From Paramoeba atlantica (lineage: Eukaryota > Discosea), in contig CDRNVI010000044.1 of assembly GCA_977017575.1 (NCBI GenBank), positions 744,001 through 808,000 on the forward strand: a stretch of 64,000 nt of DNA, written 5' to 3'. Shown here piece by piece: positions 56,128-64,000 of the stretch. The notes below the pieces were generated by a model. That model made no database searches and was not told the DNA's origin. It was given only the letters and a program-made list of their open reading frames with translations. The stretch's first letter is position 1, and every line of letters begins with the position of its first letter. The position numbers were made by a program, and so were the translations under genes.

Positions 56128-57987
56128 TCATTTCCTGAAGAGTGGTTGAATCCCTTTATGTGTCTCTGTCGCGAGCCGTTGAGCACGGTGTATCAGTATG
56201 GGAGATTCCTGTATTGCTTTTCCTCCCAAAAGAGTCCGAATGACAGATTCTGCGCAAAGCGCTACTTGAGAAACATTGTATCCGCCTTCAAGTGTACATA
56301 CGACTCTACCATGAGGCACACTATTCAAGATAAGTTCAGTCATGCGTGCGAAACCACTTGGAGTAACGTTCATGCTCCCCAAGGTATCTCCACGAACGGC
56401 ATCAAATCCGGAGGCAATAAATACAAAGTCAGGCTGAAAATTGTCTATTACTGGCAGGAGAATTCGTTCCACTATGTAGCAATACTCTAGGTCTCCAAAA
56501 CCGTGAGCCGGCCACGGGATATTTATATTCCGACCTAACGCACCAACTCCACCTAGTCGGTCGGCTTTTCCAGTTCCGGGATAGAAGCAAGGTTGTGTAC
56601 TGTCGTACGTTTCGGCGTTGGACAATGAGCCGCAAGATGATCCCTCTGGATCATAGGAGAAATCGGAATCGTCAGCTTCCGATTCCTCAGCAAGTGATCG
56701 GACGGAGGCCCCATCGCGGGACGGGGATTGCACTTCTTTGCTATATCCGAACGTTCTGACGTCGTCGAGTTGATGGTTAACCCGGGTTTCTTGCGTAAAA
56801 AGCTCATCATAGAAAAAATTGTCGTTTAATCTGCCTTGATCTTCCAAGTTTTTAGCCAGAGAAACGTAGTCAATATTACGAGATCTTCTGGTTCGTTTGA
56901 CAGACTCATTGAAGTCTCCTCTATATTCGTCTTCCACATCAGCGAATGACCTTGGTTTGCCATGTTCAAAAGTCGTAGGAGGCTCTTTGACCTCTTTATG
57001 TTGCGTTTCTCTCTTGATTATACCCCCTTCCTTATTGGGATCGTCCGCGTGGCTAGTTGACGCGTCAGGGTGATATGCTTGCACATCGTCACCCAGAGGT
57101 TTTTCATTCGAAAGAATCGTTTTATTGTTCGCAAGTAAAATATGCGGGCGACCCTTTGCAAATTGATGCATTGAAAAGCAAAGCACCTGCGGGTCGTCAT
57201 AAAAGATATTTTCCGTACCGTCCCCATGGTGGACATCCCAGTCAAATATTAGAATCTTGCGTATATGGGAAGTCTCGCGTAGCAATGTTTGGGCTGCCAC
57301 TGCTACGTTATTGAAGAAACAAAAACCACTGGCTTTCTTATAGTCAGCGTGGTGACCGGGAGGACGTGTCAGACAGAACGCATTGTGCACTTCACCTCTC
57401 GCGACCATGAGTGCCGCCTCCACAGCTCCACCTGCAGCCTTTAGACATGCGTCGTGGGAATATTGATTATAAAACAAATCACTAGATTGGTCAAATACGG
57501 TTTCACTTGCAGTGCCAGAGCTCATTCCTTCTTCGCAATCTGTGGCATAAGTTTCATTACGGTCAGTTGCCTCAAACCGTCTGGTATCAGTGACGTCATT
57601 CGAACAACATTTGTTAGAAAGGTCTTCGTTCTCTATCATGTCCAATAACTCATCAGCATCACACTCCTGATTGTTGTCGCTTAACGGGATGTATTGTCGA
57701 CTGCGGAGAAACTCCACCGTTGTTTCGACATATTCAGGATCGTGCGCGTACGATAACCTCGCTTGAGAGCATAGTGGTGCTGAATCAACAAGCGCGACCT
57801 TTTCCAATAGGCCAGCATTCTTTAAGTGCTGAAGAGTCACCGTAACGCGTTCTGGACATTCCGGATGTGTACTAGATTGTTCAGAGCGATGCAGTGCACA
57901 GGCAGCGTCGTAAATCAATGCGGATTTCCTCATTTTATTGTTTTGACCTCTATTGATGGGCGACCATAAATCATTTCCGAATACCAT
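56128..57987 (-). CDS. Class II histone deacetylase with a large acidic insert
   Basis: 619 residues from the ATG at 57987; MRKSALIYDAACALH at residue 19 is an alternative start. Catalytic landmarks: HPECPERV, the His pair RPPGHHAD (~208-215), zinc ligands in DWDVHHGDGT (~249-258), ASGFDAVRGD, and EGGYN. The overall phrasing (FCFFNNVAVAAQ, YPGTGKADRLGGVGALG) is class II, like trypanosome DAC3/DAC4. About 190 acidic, Ser-rich residues are inserted between CFSMHQF (~276) and FYPGTGKAD (~470), inside a catalytic-rim loop that is normally a few residues. A smaller acidic insert lies at ~103-165. It deacetylates lysines; substrates and compartment are not evident. Confidence 0.9.
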   Translation of the reverse strand: MVFGNDLWSPINRGQNNKMRKSALIYDAACALHRSEQSSTHPECPERVTVTLQHLKNAGLLEKVALVDSAPLCSQARLSYAHDPEYVETTVEFLRSRQYIPLSDNNQECDADELLDMIENEDLSNKCCSNDVTDTRRFEATDRNETYATDCEEGMSSGTASETVFDQSSDLFYNQYSHDACLKAAGGAVEAALMVARGEVHNAFCLTRPPGHHADYKKASGFCFFNNVAVAAQTLLRETSHIRKILIFDWDVHHGDGTENIFYDDPQVLCFSMHQFAKGRPHILLANNKTILSNEKPLGDDVQAYHPDASTSHADDPNKEGGIIKRETQHKEVKEPPTTFEHGKPRSFADVEDEYRGDFNESVKRTRRSRNIDYVSLAKNLEDQGRLNDNFFYDELFTQETRVNHQLDDVRTFGYSKEVQSPSRDGASVRSLAEESEADDSDFSYDPEGSSCGSLSNAETYDSTQPCFYPGTGKADRLGGVGALGRNINIPWPAHGFGDLEYCYIVERILLPVIDNFQPDFVFIASGFDAVRGDTLGSMNVTPSGFARMTELILNSVPHGRVVCTLEGGYNVSQVALCAESVIRTLLGGKAIQESPILIHRAQRLATETHKGIQPLFRK

Positions 57988-58150
57988 AGTAGAATAATGT
58001 GCGATTGTATTACGTTATTGGGAGTTATGAAACGTATAGAGTTTTTGATTTCCAAAGCAGTTGGCACTGTAAGAGATGAGTATGTTTACACACAAGTCAA
58101 TTATTTACGGAAACTTCATTCGAATCCGATATTCTTGAAAGAAGAGTAAA

Positions 58151-60307
58151 TTAGTCGCCCATTTTAGCATACTCCAAAATCAAATGTCGTCCGTATAAAT
58201 GCGTTTGGCTAAGCATTCGAAGAGCTTCACGTGCTCCATCCTCCGTAGTAAACTCAACAAATGCAAATCCCCTGTGATTACTTTTTCTGGTGGTGTCGTA
58301 TCGGTACAATCGTTTTGGTATGCGAACAGTTCGAATTTCTGTAAAGGCAGAAAACAATGACTTAATTTCGCTAGGTGTTGCCTCGAAAGGCACGTTCTTC
58401 AGCGTTAGCTTCAGGGGGTCATATCCCGGAGGACACCTCAATATATCCTCCACATCATTGAACGTCGTCGAATGGTTTTCTGTGCGGTGCAACGTCTCTT
58501 CTTGCGCACCTGCATGGGTGTGCGCCTTTTCAAGCGTCAATATCCTACCATCAAGGGTAGCACAAGCATTTTCAAAAGCTCGTAAGCACAAATTCCTTAC
58601 ATTTGCGTCCACGAACTCTACGAATCCATACCCTTTCTGAGCTAGTACTTTTATGCTACGAATGCATTCAGGATTCCGTTTCACCTTTGTAAAATGTTTT
58701 GAAAACGTCTCTCGCAACTGAGTGTTGGTACACGAATGTGGAAGATTCTTTACGTGGACAGTAGACCCACTCATGAATTCCGTATCATCAACATCAATTT
58801 CGTCCCCTTGGACTTCTTTTTCTATGGTTTGAGTAGTCAGTAAACCCAAAGGTGCCCACTGAAGAAACAAGGGCTTCTCATGAAAAACATGAAATGAAAG
58901 TCGTCGAAATGCCGCGCCAGCATCTGTTGCGTGTAAGTAAGAAATTATGACAGGACCGACTCTGCTCGGAGAGCATATTTTTTCTAAGGATCCATGTTGT
59001 TCGAATAGTGTCTTCAATTCATCCATAATGGTGGCCGTTAACTGAGGCAGGTTTTTTACAAGCAGCGTGTCGCTGCTCCTTGGAGTATTGATGTTTAGTC
59101 TCTCAGGTCGAAGGCATTCAACATTTATTCCATCTTTACTTAAAACTACTTGTGTTTCCGATGTTAGAAGGGCCTCCGCAGCTGCCGCTCGTACAGCTAC
59201 ATTTTCAATTGAAGTATTCACAAGGTCGTGCTTGGTAATTTTGAGTCGGGAAGCGACTTCTGCTGTAGCAGTATTTGTGTTGATATACAACGGATTAGAT
59301 AGAGCAGACGCTGTCTCAGTTTTTGCTTTCTTCCGAAACTGTTCATCTTTCGACGAATCAAATTTACGTGTTGGTATCTCCTCTGCCACTTCAGCTACCA
59401 ACAAACGTCCCTGAAACATGCGACCGCTCAATTTCCTTAACGCATCTATGACATCCCTGCTACGAGAAAATGTAACGAACGCCACGCCTTTGGATTGCCG
59501 AGAATCTAGCGTAAGTGGAATATGCACTTCTTCCACTGGACCCACAGCTTTCGAACACATTTTTCGAATCGACGTATCCTGAGCGGTATACGGTATATTT
59601 TTCAAGATAATGCGAGTTGTGTCGGGAGATATTTCATTTAAATATATGGTTTCAGATTCTTCAGAAACCTTCGAGCTGTCAACAACTGGCGTATCATCGA
59701 ATTTTTCGTTTGCAGCTGTAATAGACGCAAGAAAATGTGCATCGCTTTTAGATATTGCAGAGTTTTGAGATGGAAGGTTTGCCGTTTCACCCTTCGAATC
59801 GTCCGACCTTGAAATTCCCGTATTGCTTTCCCGTAGTGTTGAAGTTCTGTTTTTCAAAGCTATATGCGTTTCGTTCAACAATGCCTCCTGACTTGCGCGC
59901 GTACAAAGTTCTGGCGGGCGAGCAAGTTCGACTTGTATCCTGCAGTTTTTGAAAAACGAACTGTTGTGACGTTTTATGGCCTTAGTGGCTGCGGGAGGTA
60001 GCTTATACCCAATGAATGCCATGCGAGGGATCCCAAGTACGGTACGTAAGATGACAAGATCAGTTATTTCACCTTCTGCGCTGAAACGATCTCGGAGTTC
60101 CCCTTCTTTAACATCACGCGGGAGACATGTCACTCTAATCCTCGTTCCAGAGCCCTTATGAACCACCGGGGAGAAATCGTGCATAGTTTGAGATTTCTTA
60201 ACATTTCCCTTTTCAGGGTGCTCCGGCTTTGGACTACGCTTCTTTCTCCCTGGAACGTTAATTCGCTTTGCAGGTTGGTCTTTTCGTCCTCGTTTCAAAT
60301 TCAACAT
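58151..60307 (-). CDS. MRD1: MRD1/RBM19-like five-RRM rRNA-processing factor
   Basis: 718 residues. Five RRMs at about 55-125, 230-310, 415-490, 520-600 and 635-715, with basic N-terminus RKKRSPKPEHP. The third RRM, TLLVKNLPQLTATIMDEL ending HEKPLFLQWAP, is the diagnostic MRD1/RBM19 module (...LYLEWAP). The last, KLTLKNVPFEATPSEIKSLF and HRGFAFVEFTTEDGAREAL ending THLYGRHLILEYA, matches the terminal RRM of MRD1. MRD1 binds U3-associated 35S pre-rRNA and is needed for A0-A2 cleavages and 18S production in the nucleolus. Length and domain count equal yeast MRD1 rather than the six-RRM animal RBM19. Confidence 0.9.
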   Translation of the reverse strand: MLNLKRGRKDQPAKRINVPGRKKRSPKPEHPEKGNVKKSQTMHDFSPVVHKGSGTRIRVTCLPRDVKEGELRDRFSAEGEITDLVILRTVLGIPRMAFIGYKLPPAATKAIKRHNSSFFKNCRIQVELARPPELCTRASQEALLNETHIALKNRTSTLRESNTGISRSDDSKGETANLPSQNSAISKSDAHFLASITAANEKFDDTPVVDSSKVSEESETIYLNEISPDTTRIILKNIPYTAQDTSIRKMCSKAVGPVEEVHIPLTLDSRQSKGVAFVTFSRSRDVIDALRKLSGRMFQGRLLVAEVAEEIPTRKFDSSKDEQFRKKAKTETASALSNPLYINTNTATAEVASRLKITKHDLVNTSIENVAVRAAAAEALLTSETQVVLSKDGINVECLRPERLNINTPRSSDTLLVKNLPQLTATIMDELKTLFEQHGSLEKICSPSRVGPVIISYLHATDAGAAFRRLSFHVFHEKPLFLQWAPLGLLTTQTIEKEVQGDEIDVDDTEFMSGSTVHVKNLPHSCTNTQLRETFSKHFTKVKRNPECIRSIKVLAQKGYGFVEFVDANVRNLCLRAFENACATLDGRILTLEKAHTHAGAQEETLHRTENHSTTFNDVEDILRCPPGYDPLKLTLKNVPFEATPSEIKSLFSAFTEIRTVRIPKRLYRYDTTRKSNHRGFAFVEFTTEDGAREALRMLSQTHLYGRHLILEYAKMGD

Positions 60308-60761
60308 GTAGTAGTAAGTGAGATAGTGGACACTAAAGAACCAACGTGTACTATATAAAGAACCAAAGTGTAAAGCATAAGCTTTACTGACCGAAATGTC
60401 TAATGAGGATGTCTAGTTTAGGATGCACCATTATCTGAAGTGCAAAAAGAAGAAATACCAGGCGGAAGCAATCGTGCCCATCCTGCGCGATTATTCCGTT
60501 TTCTGTAGAATACGAAGTATCTTCCGATGAACATGAATATCACGAAATACCAGACAAAGCCACAGATGTAACACTCACGTAGATATTCTAATGCGGAGAT
60601 TACATTCTATATAGTCTGTCTCCTAGGACATGCGTCAAAGTGCATGATAGTGGCATATGTACTATACGTGTATTTCTATCGCGATAATATTAAAATAATC
60701 TTCGTTTGCGGCCGGCTACAAGAATTCAAAGCAAAAAAATCCGGCACACTACATAAATCCA
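60308..60761. other. Intergenic spacer
   Basis: About 450 AT-rich bases between the RET2-like and MRD1 genes. Nothing recognised. Confidence 0.5.
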
Positions 60762-62327
60762 TTAATTTTGTGATTGTTTTTTCCGAGTCCCTAACCATCC
60801 TACGACGCTTTGCGCAATGCTAGACGCAGCAGTTTGTTGCTTTTGTTCTTGCATGGCATGTTCACCGTACGTATCCTTACGGTGTCGTTGATGCTGAAAT
60901 TGTTTCTTGAACAAAAGCCGTCGAGCGTCTTCTGTTTCCATGGATGTCTCTAAATTTTGCTTTATGGAAGGTCTTGGGGCATCTTCCAAGAGATGCTTCA
61001 ACGCGAACTCGGGGTCGTTCGCTTCGGAGCACAGCACGTGTGCTGCCAGTGAGAAGCTGTCTCGAATAAATTTGAGTCGCGTTGCATCAACAACTCGCGC
61101 AATGTTCTCTGAACCGTACGGATCTTTCATTGCAAATGAGTAATACGGAGGCTTTCCGTTTTCCCCTTCGAGTTCCGTGGTCCAATGAAGAGAAGATTTA
61201 GACATATCCTTCGTCGTGCAGCACACCACACTGTTATCGTAATCAAAACTGTGAGCAAAGTAGCAAATAAAGTGCACAAACAGGTATCCTACATCAGTTG
61301 GATCAGGGCTGTCTGCGCGCAACGACACGTATTCCGGATCCTTCGGTAGCAGCTGTGGTTCCGTCATTAACTCTTCTGGATTCAGTGGTGCTATTCTGTC
61401 ACACTGCACCAAAAAGTGGGCTAGCATGCTAGTGTACGCATAGGACGCCAAATACCCATCCAATGAGTTTATCGTCCTGCAACCTTTTCCCCATTTCTTC
61501 AGCGCTAACAATAGATGTCTGGCTCCCGGATAGGCCATCAACGCGCGACGCATCAAAAATGTATTTTGCAATCCCATAGAGCCGAAACACAGGTCAAAGG
61601 GGTAGCGATACAGCTCGGGGGCGTTTCTCGCATCCAGCGGCGCACGCACTGGAATCTCCACATCCCCGTGTCTGCGAATACTCGTCATCGCGTGCACAGC
61701 GTCCTCGGTGTTGTGAAACTGTACTGCCACACACTGGTGGTCCGCTCGCCACGTTTGTCGCAGCCGGACACCGTAACGAGATTCTAACCGAGACCAGAAT
61801 GAGTCACGTTCCTCGGAGCTTAGCGGGCGGGCGAAGGGAAACGACACTGTCGCACTCTCCGGTGTCACGGGAGTCCCGGGGAGCCACACGGAAGTGCGAT
61901 CACAGCGCACCACGGGAACTTTTGCTCTGGGAATCGCCATCGAGCGCAGTCCCAGCCGTCGCATCTCCTTGGACACACGCTGTGCAATCGCCGCCGCCTC
62001 CTCATGTCGAGGCTCGACGTCGCCGAGCCCGACAAAGTCTAAATCCCCGCTGACTTCGAAGAATCCCAGGGAGACGAGACCCCCAAAGAACAGGACATCA
62101 AGCTCGTACCCCATGCTGCGGAGTATTTGCTCCAGCTGTCGTCGTGCAATGAGACACTCCGCGTAGGTGCCCTCCCCTGCGTCGCATACTTTGGACTCAT
62201 TCAGAATAGCCGTCCCGAGCGCTTTGTAGTACGGACTCCCGCGATCGTGAAGGGTGGGAATTTTCTGTTTTAAGGTAGATTCCCATGGCAGAGCGGAGTG
62301 GCGTAAAAGTCGAAAGCAGCGCCTCAT
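60762..62327 (-). CDS. RET2: RET2-like mitochondrial terminal uridylyltransferase (editosome TUTase)
   Basis: 521 residues (T. brucei RET2 is about 490). The N-terminus MRRCFRLLRHSALPWESTLK is an Arg-rich presequence. The nucleotidyltransferase signature FGGLVSLGFFEVSGDLDFVG supplies Asp95 and Asp97. The third catalytic Asp is in YRYPFDLCFGSMG (Asp245). About 150 residues separate them, filled by a ferredoxin-like middle domain (~140-240), the hallmark of RET2/MEAT1-type TUTases. The C-terminal nucleotide-recognition region has KKWGKGCRTINSLDGYLASY, close to RET2's region for UTP selection, and PTDVGYLFVHFICYFAHSFD. RET2 adds U residues at mRNA internal sites inside the editing core complex. 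The gene-rich end and GC content are normal for the window. Confidence 0.85.
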   Translation of the reverse strand: MRRCFRLLRHSALPWESTLKQKIPTLHDRGSPYYKALGTAILNESKVCDAGEGTYAECLIARRQLEQILRSMGYELDVLFFGGLVSLGFFEVSGDLDFVGLGDVEPRHEEAAAIAQRVSKEMRRLGLRSMAIPRAKVPVVRCDRTSVWLPGTPVTPESATVSFPFARPLSSEERDSFWSRLESRYGVRLRQTWRADHQCVAVQFHNTEDAVHAMTSIRRHGDVEIPVRAPLDARNAPELYRYPFDLCFGSMGLQNTFLMRRALMAYPGARHLLLALKKWGKGCRTINSLDGYLASYAYTSMLAHFLVQCDRIAPLNPEELMTEPQLLPKDPEYVSLRADSPDPTDVGYLFVHFICYFAHSFDYDNSVVCCTTKDMSKSSLHWTTELEGENGKPPYYSFAMKDPYGSENIARVVDATRLKFIRDSFSLAAHVLCSEANDPEFALKHLLEDAPRPSIKQNLETSMETEDARRLLFKKQFQHQRHRKDTYGEHAMQEQKQQTAASSIAQSVVGWLGTRKKQSQN

Positions 62328-62681
62328 GTCATGTGAAGTTAAGGGTAAAAAGAAGAAGTAGGTTTATATAAGTTGGAAAGTTAAATCGAACACGCGCTAT
62401 GTCTTCCTATTCAATTCTTTGCGATATTATGAAGTCTGTATCCTTCGTAAAGCTTTTACATAGAATGTAAAACCATACTCACGTCTTGTTATTCCTGTCT
62501 TAGCAGTGGAATCCAAGGGGACGAATTACGAGCGTCAAGCAAGCATCGCTTAAATTCAATCGCTGAAAACATCTAAAAACGTGAATCCTCTGGATTGTGA
62601 ACCGGAATACTACAATTTCTCCTCATGATACGAGTACTACTTAAGAGTACTGCGCAAAAGCATAAATTTGTGCCGAATAGT
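62328..62681. other. Intergenic spacer
   Basis: About 355 AT-rich bases between NUP62 and RET2. On the coding strand an AG-free pyrimidine-rich run (CTTCTTCTTTTTACCC) lies 20-35 bases before the RET2 ATG. Confidence 0.5.
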
Positions 62682-64000
62682 TCAGGCAGGAAGATTTTCT
62701 AATGCTCTCCGTTGCAGATCTTCCAGCTCTTCCGATTGAGAAACCAGTGTGTCTAAGCTGGTCAACTGGTTCCCTAGTATTTCCTTCAGCATAGAGCCCG
62801 AAGGCTCACACGAAGCTGATAGTTTTTCGATCGTCGTGGACGGGCGCGCCGCGCTTAGAGATTGGAGTGCATCATAAACTCGGTTATCCAAATATTCAAC
62901 CTTACTTGCAATGAGATCAATGTCGTCATAGAGCTGTAAGCGGCGCCGAGTGTTTTCTAAACCTACCTTTTGCTGGAAAGATTGATTATGACTCATGGCT
63001 TCCACCTCTGATTTGACCGTAAGCCCAGATCCATCAGTACCCTCCTGTACTCCAGCTTCAGCGAGCATTGCGCCGTACGGTTGTTTGATTTCTTCAGTCA
63101 ATCGGCTTGTTTCGCCCTCTAATTTCTCCTCCAATTTCTCCAATAGCCCGATCTCATCCACCAAATTCACTTGTCTGTCGTGTAGACTTTTTATGACTTC
63201 CTGTACATTAAGTAAAGTATCTCCCTTCGAAACAATGTATTGATCCCATTGCTGCACAATCTTACACCAATTCTGGAACTGTTCCGTATCAGCTGAGAAG
63301 TTGGTATCCCAGTCGGTCAAAATTTGTCCCAGAGTGCGTCCTTGTAACCGATCATCTAACAAACTTGTATCCGATCTGGTACTCTTCACTGCGGTGCTGG
63401 GCGCTGACGGCGTAGTACTGAGTGTTGTCCCGGCGCCCCCAAAGCCGAAACCGCCTGACAGAGCTTTCGGCGGATCCGTAGAGCTTCCCGTAGACCCTAT
63501 TCCTGGTTTGTGTGCCGTGCCTTCCGATCCGACAGTTTTCGTCACATTCATGGAGGTACTTGGAAACGTACCAGTCCCCGAGGAAGTGGTTGAGCTGCCT
63601 AACAAACTAGTCGCACCAGTGGACTTAGCAGAATCACTCGTTAGGGGCGGTGGTTGTGGTATACTCGGAGCACTGACCGATGCACCAGGAAAAGTAGGCA
63701 TCGCCGGGACAGAAGCTGTAGCACTTGGTGCCATGGCGAACGTACTGGTCACGGCAGGAGTCGTCGTTGACGCAGCGGGCTGTGCCCCGAATGGATTCGC
63801 ATTTGTCACACTTGAAGTAGGCTTGTTGGTGTCCTGTGGGGTAAAACCGAAGGCATTCTTCGCCGCACCCGCAGATTGGATCTCTGATTTGCCGGCAATC
63901 GTCCCGATCTGGGACGGTTGCGATGCCCCCCACGCGGGCTTGTCAGCTGAAGCACTATTTGTACCAGCGGGCGAGGAACCAAGTGTCCAGGAGACCCCAC
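62682..64000 (-). CDS. NUP62: NUP62-like FG nucleoporin, 5' end outside the window
   Basis: The frame is open from the stop at 62682 to the window edge, about 439 residues visible with no start. Residues nearest the edge are FG-type low complexity (NAFGFTPQD, NANPFGAQP, GGFGFGGAG) with Ser/Thr/Ala/Pro spacers. The C-terminal ~240 residues are the Nsp1/Nup62 coiled coil, opening GRTLGQILTDWDTNFSADTE and continuing through EEKLEGETSRLTEEIKQPYG. Nup62 lines the central channel of the nuclear pore with Nup54/Nup58. Its FG repeats bind transport receptors, while the coiled coil anchors it. The 5' extension was read directly from bases 63810-64000. Confidence 0.88.
   Translation of the reverse strand, partial: GVSWTLGSSPAGTNSASADKPAWGASQPSQIGTIAGKSEIQSAGAAKNAFGFTPQDTNKPTSSVTNANPFGAQPAASTTTPAVTSTFAMAPSATASVPAMPTFPGASVSAPSIPQPPPLTSDSAKSTGATSLLGSSTTSSGTGTFPSTSMNVTKTVGSEGTAHKPGIGSTGSSTDPPKALSGGFGFGGAGTTLSTTPSAPSTAVKSTRSDTSLLDDRLQGRTLGQILTDWDTNFSADTEQFQNWCKIVQQWDQYIVSKGDTLLNVQEVIKSLHDRQVNLVDEIGLLEKLEEKLEGETSRLTEEIKQPYGAMLAEAGVQEGTDGSGLTVKSEVEAMSHNQSFQQKVGLENTRRRLQLYDDIDLIASKVEYLDNRVYDALQSLSAARPSTTIEKLSASCEPSGSMLKEILGNQLTSLDTLVSQSEELEDLQRRALENLPA

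Overview
The window looks like nuclear DNA of a kinetoplastid (Euglenozoa), and probably not a typical trypanosomatid. Three observations support this. (1) Every recognisable host gene lies on the minus strand, in one array across 64 kb, almost all as single uninterrupted frames, like a kinetoplastid polycistronic cluster. (2) A gene at 60762-62327 has the architecture of RET2, the editosome terminal uridylyltransferase, with a middle domain inserted between its catalytic aspartates. (3) Three dispersed repeats each begin with the 3' half of a kinetoplastid spliced-leader exon (CAGTTTCTGTACCTTGTTG followed by GTAC). A probable cis-intron with GTAAGT and TACTAAC signals, an EDC4-like protein and DNA-transposon remnants are unusual for trypanosomatids and suggest an early-branching lineage. 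A Perkinsela- or prokinetoplastid-like organism is my guess, not a demonstration.

Layout, read 5' to 3' on the minus strand from the right end. NUP62 (its 5' end lies outside the window), the RET2-like TUTase, the five-RRM rRNA-processing factor MRD1, a class II histone deacetylase, mitochondrial EF-G1, pyruvate dehydrogenase E1 alpha and an unrecognised protein fill 50-64 kb. A repeat-rich block at 46.9-50 kb follows. Next come an FHA-like protein, a large repeat block at 40-45.3 kb (tandem arrays, an inverted-repeat structure and a spliced-leader-like element), a small cold-shock-domain protein and a bromodomain protein. A third repeat block at 34.6-38 kb carries a pogo-like transposase remnant. 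The 8-34.5 kb part is a dense host cluster: DDX51-like helicase, an HMG-like small protein, COX19, NOP9, a zinc-ribbon protein with the intron, PEX7, RFT1, a TSEN54-like protein, RanBP1, a 1400-residue putative mitochondrial protein, WDR82/Swd2, an EDC4-like decapping scaffold and an LRR protein. The left end has a spliced-leader-like element, an unrecognised helical protein, CLP1, a small putative mitochondrial protein and a reverse-transcriptase fossil, the only coding-like remnant on the plus strand.

The genes do not form one pathway. Themes recur: RNA processing (CLP1, Swd2, EDC4-like, TSEN54-like, RET2), ribosome biogenesis (MRD1, NOP9, DDX51-like), mitochondrial function (EF-G1, PDH E1 alpha, COX19, RET2, cold-shock protein) and nuclear transport (NUP62, RanBP1). 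PEX7 implies PTS2 import into peroxisomes or glycosomes. RET2 implies mitochondrial U-insertion editing. The repeat blocks hold short elements ending in C or G runs, and one of them sits where it could supply a polypyrimidine tract for trans-splicing the next gene. No tRNA or rRNA gene was seen. All calls come from reading the sequence, with no database search.
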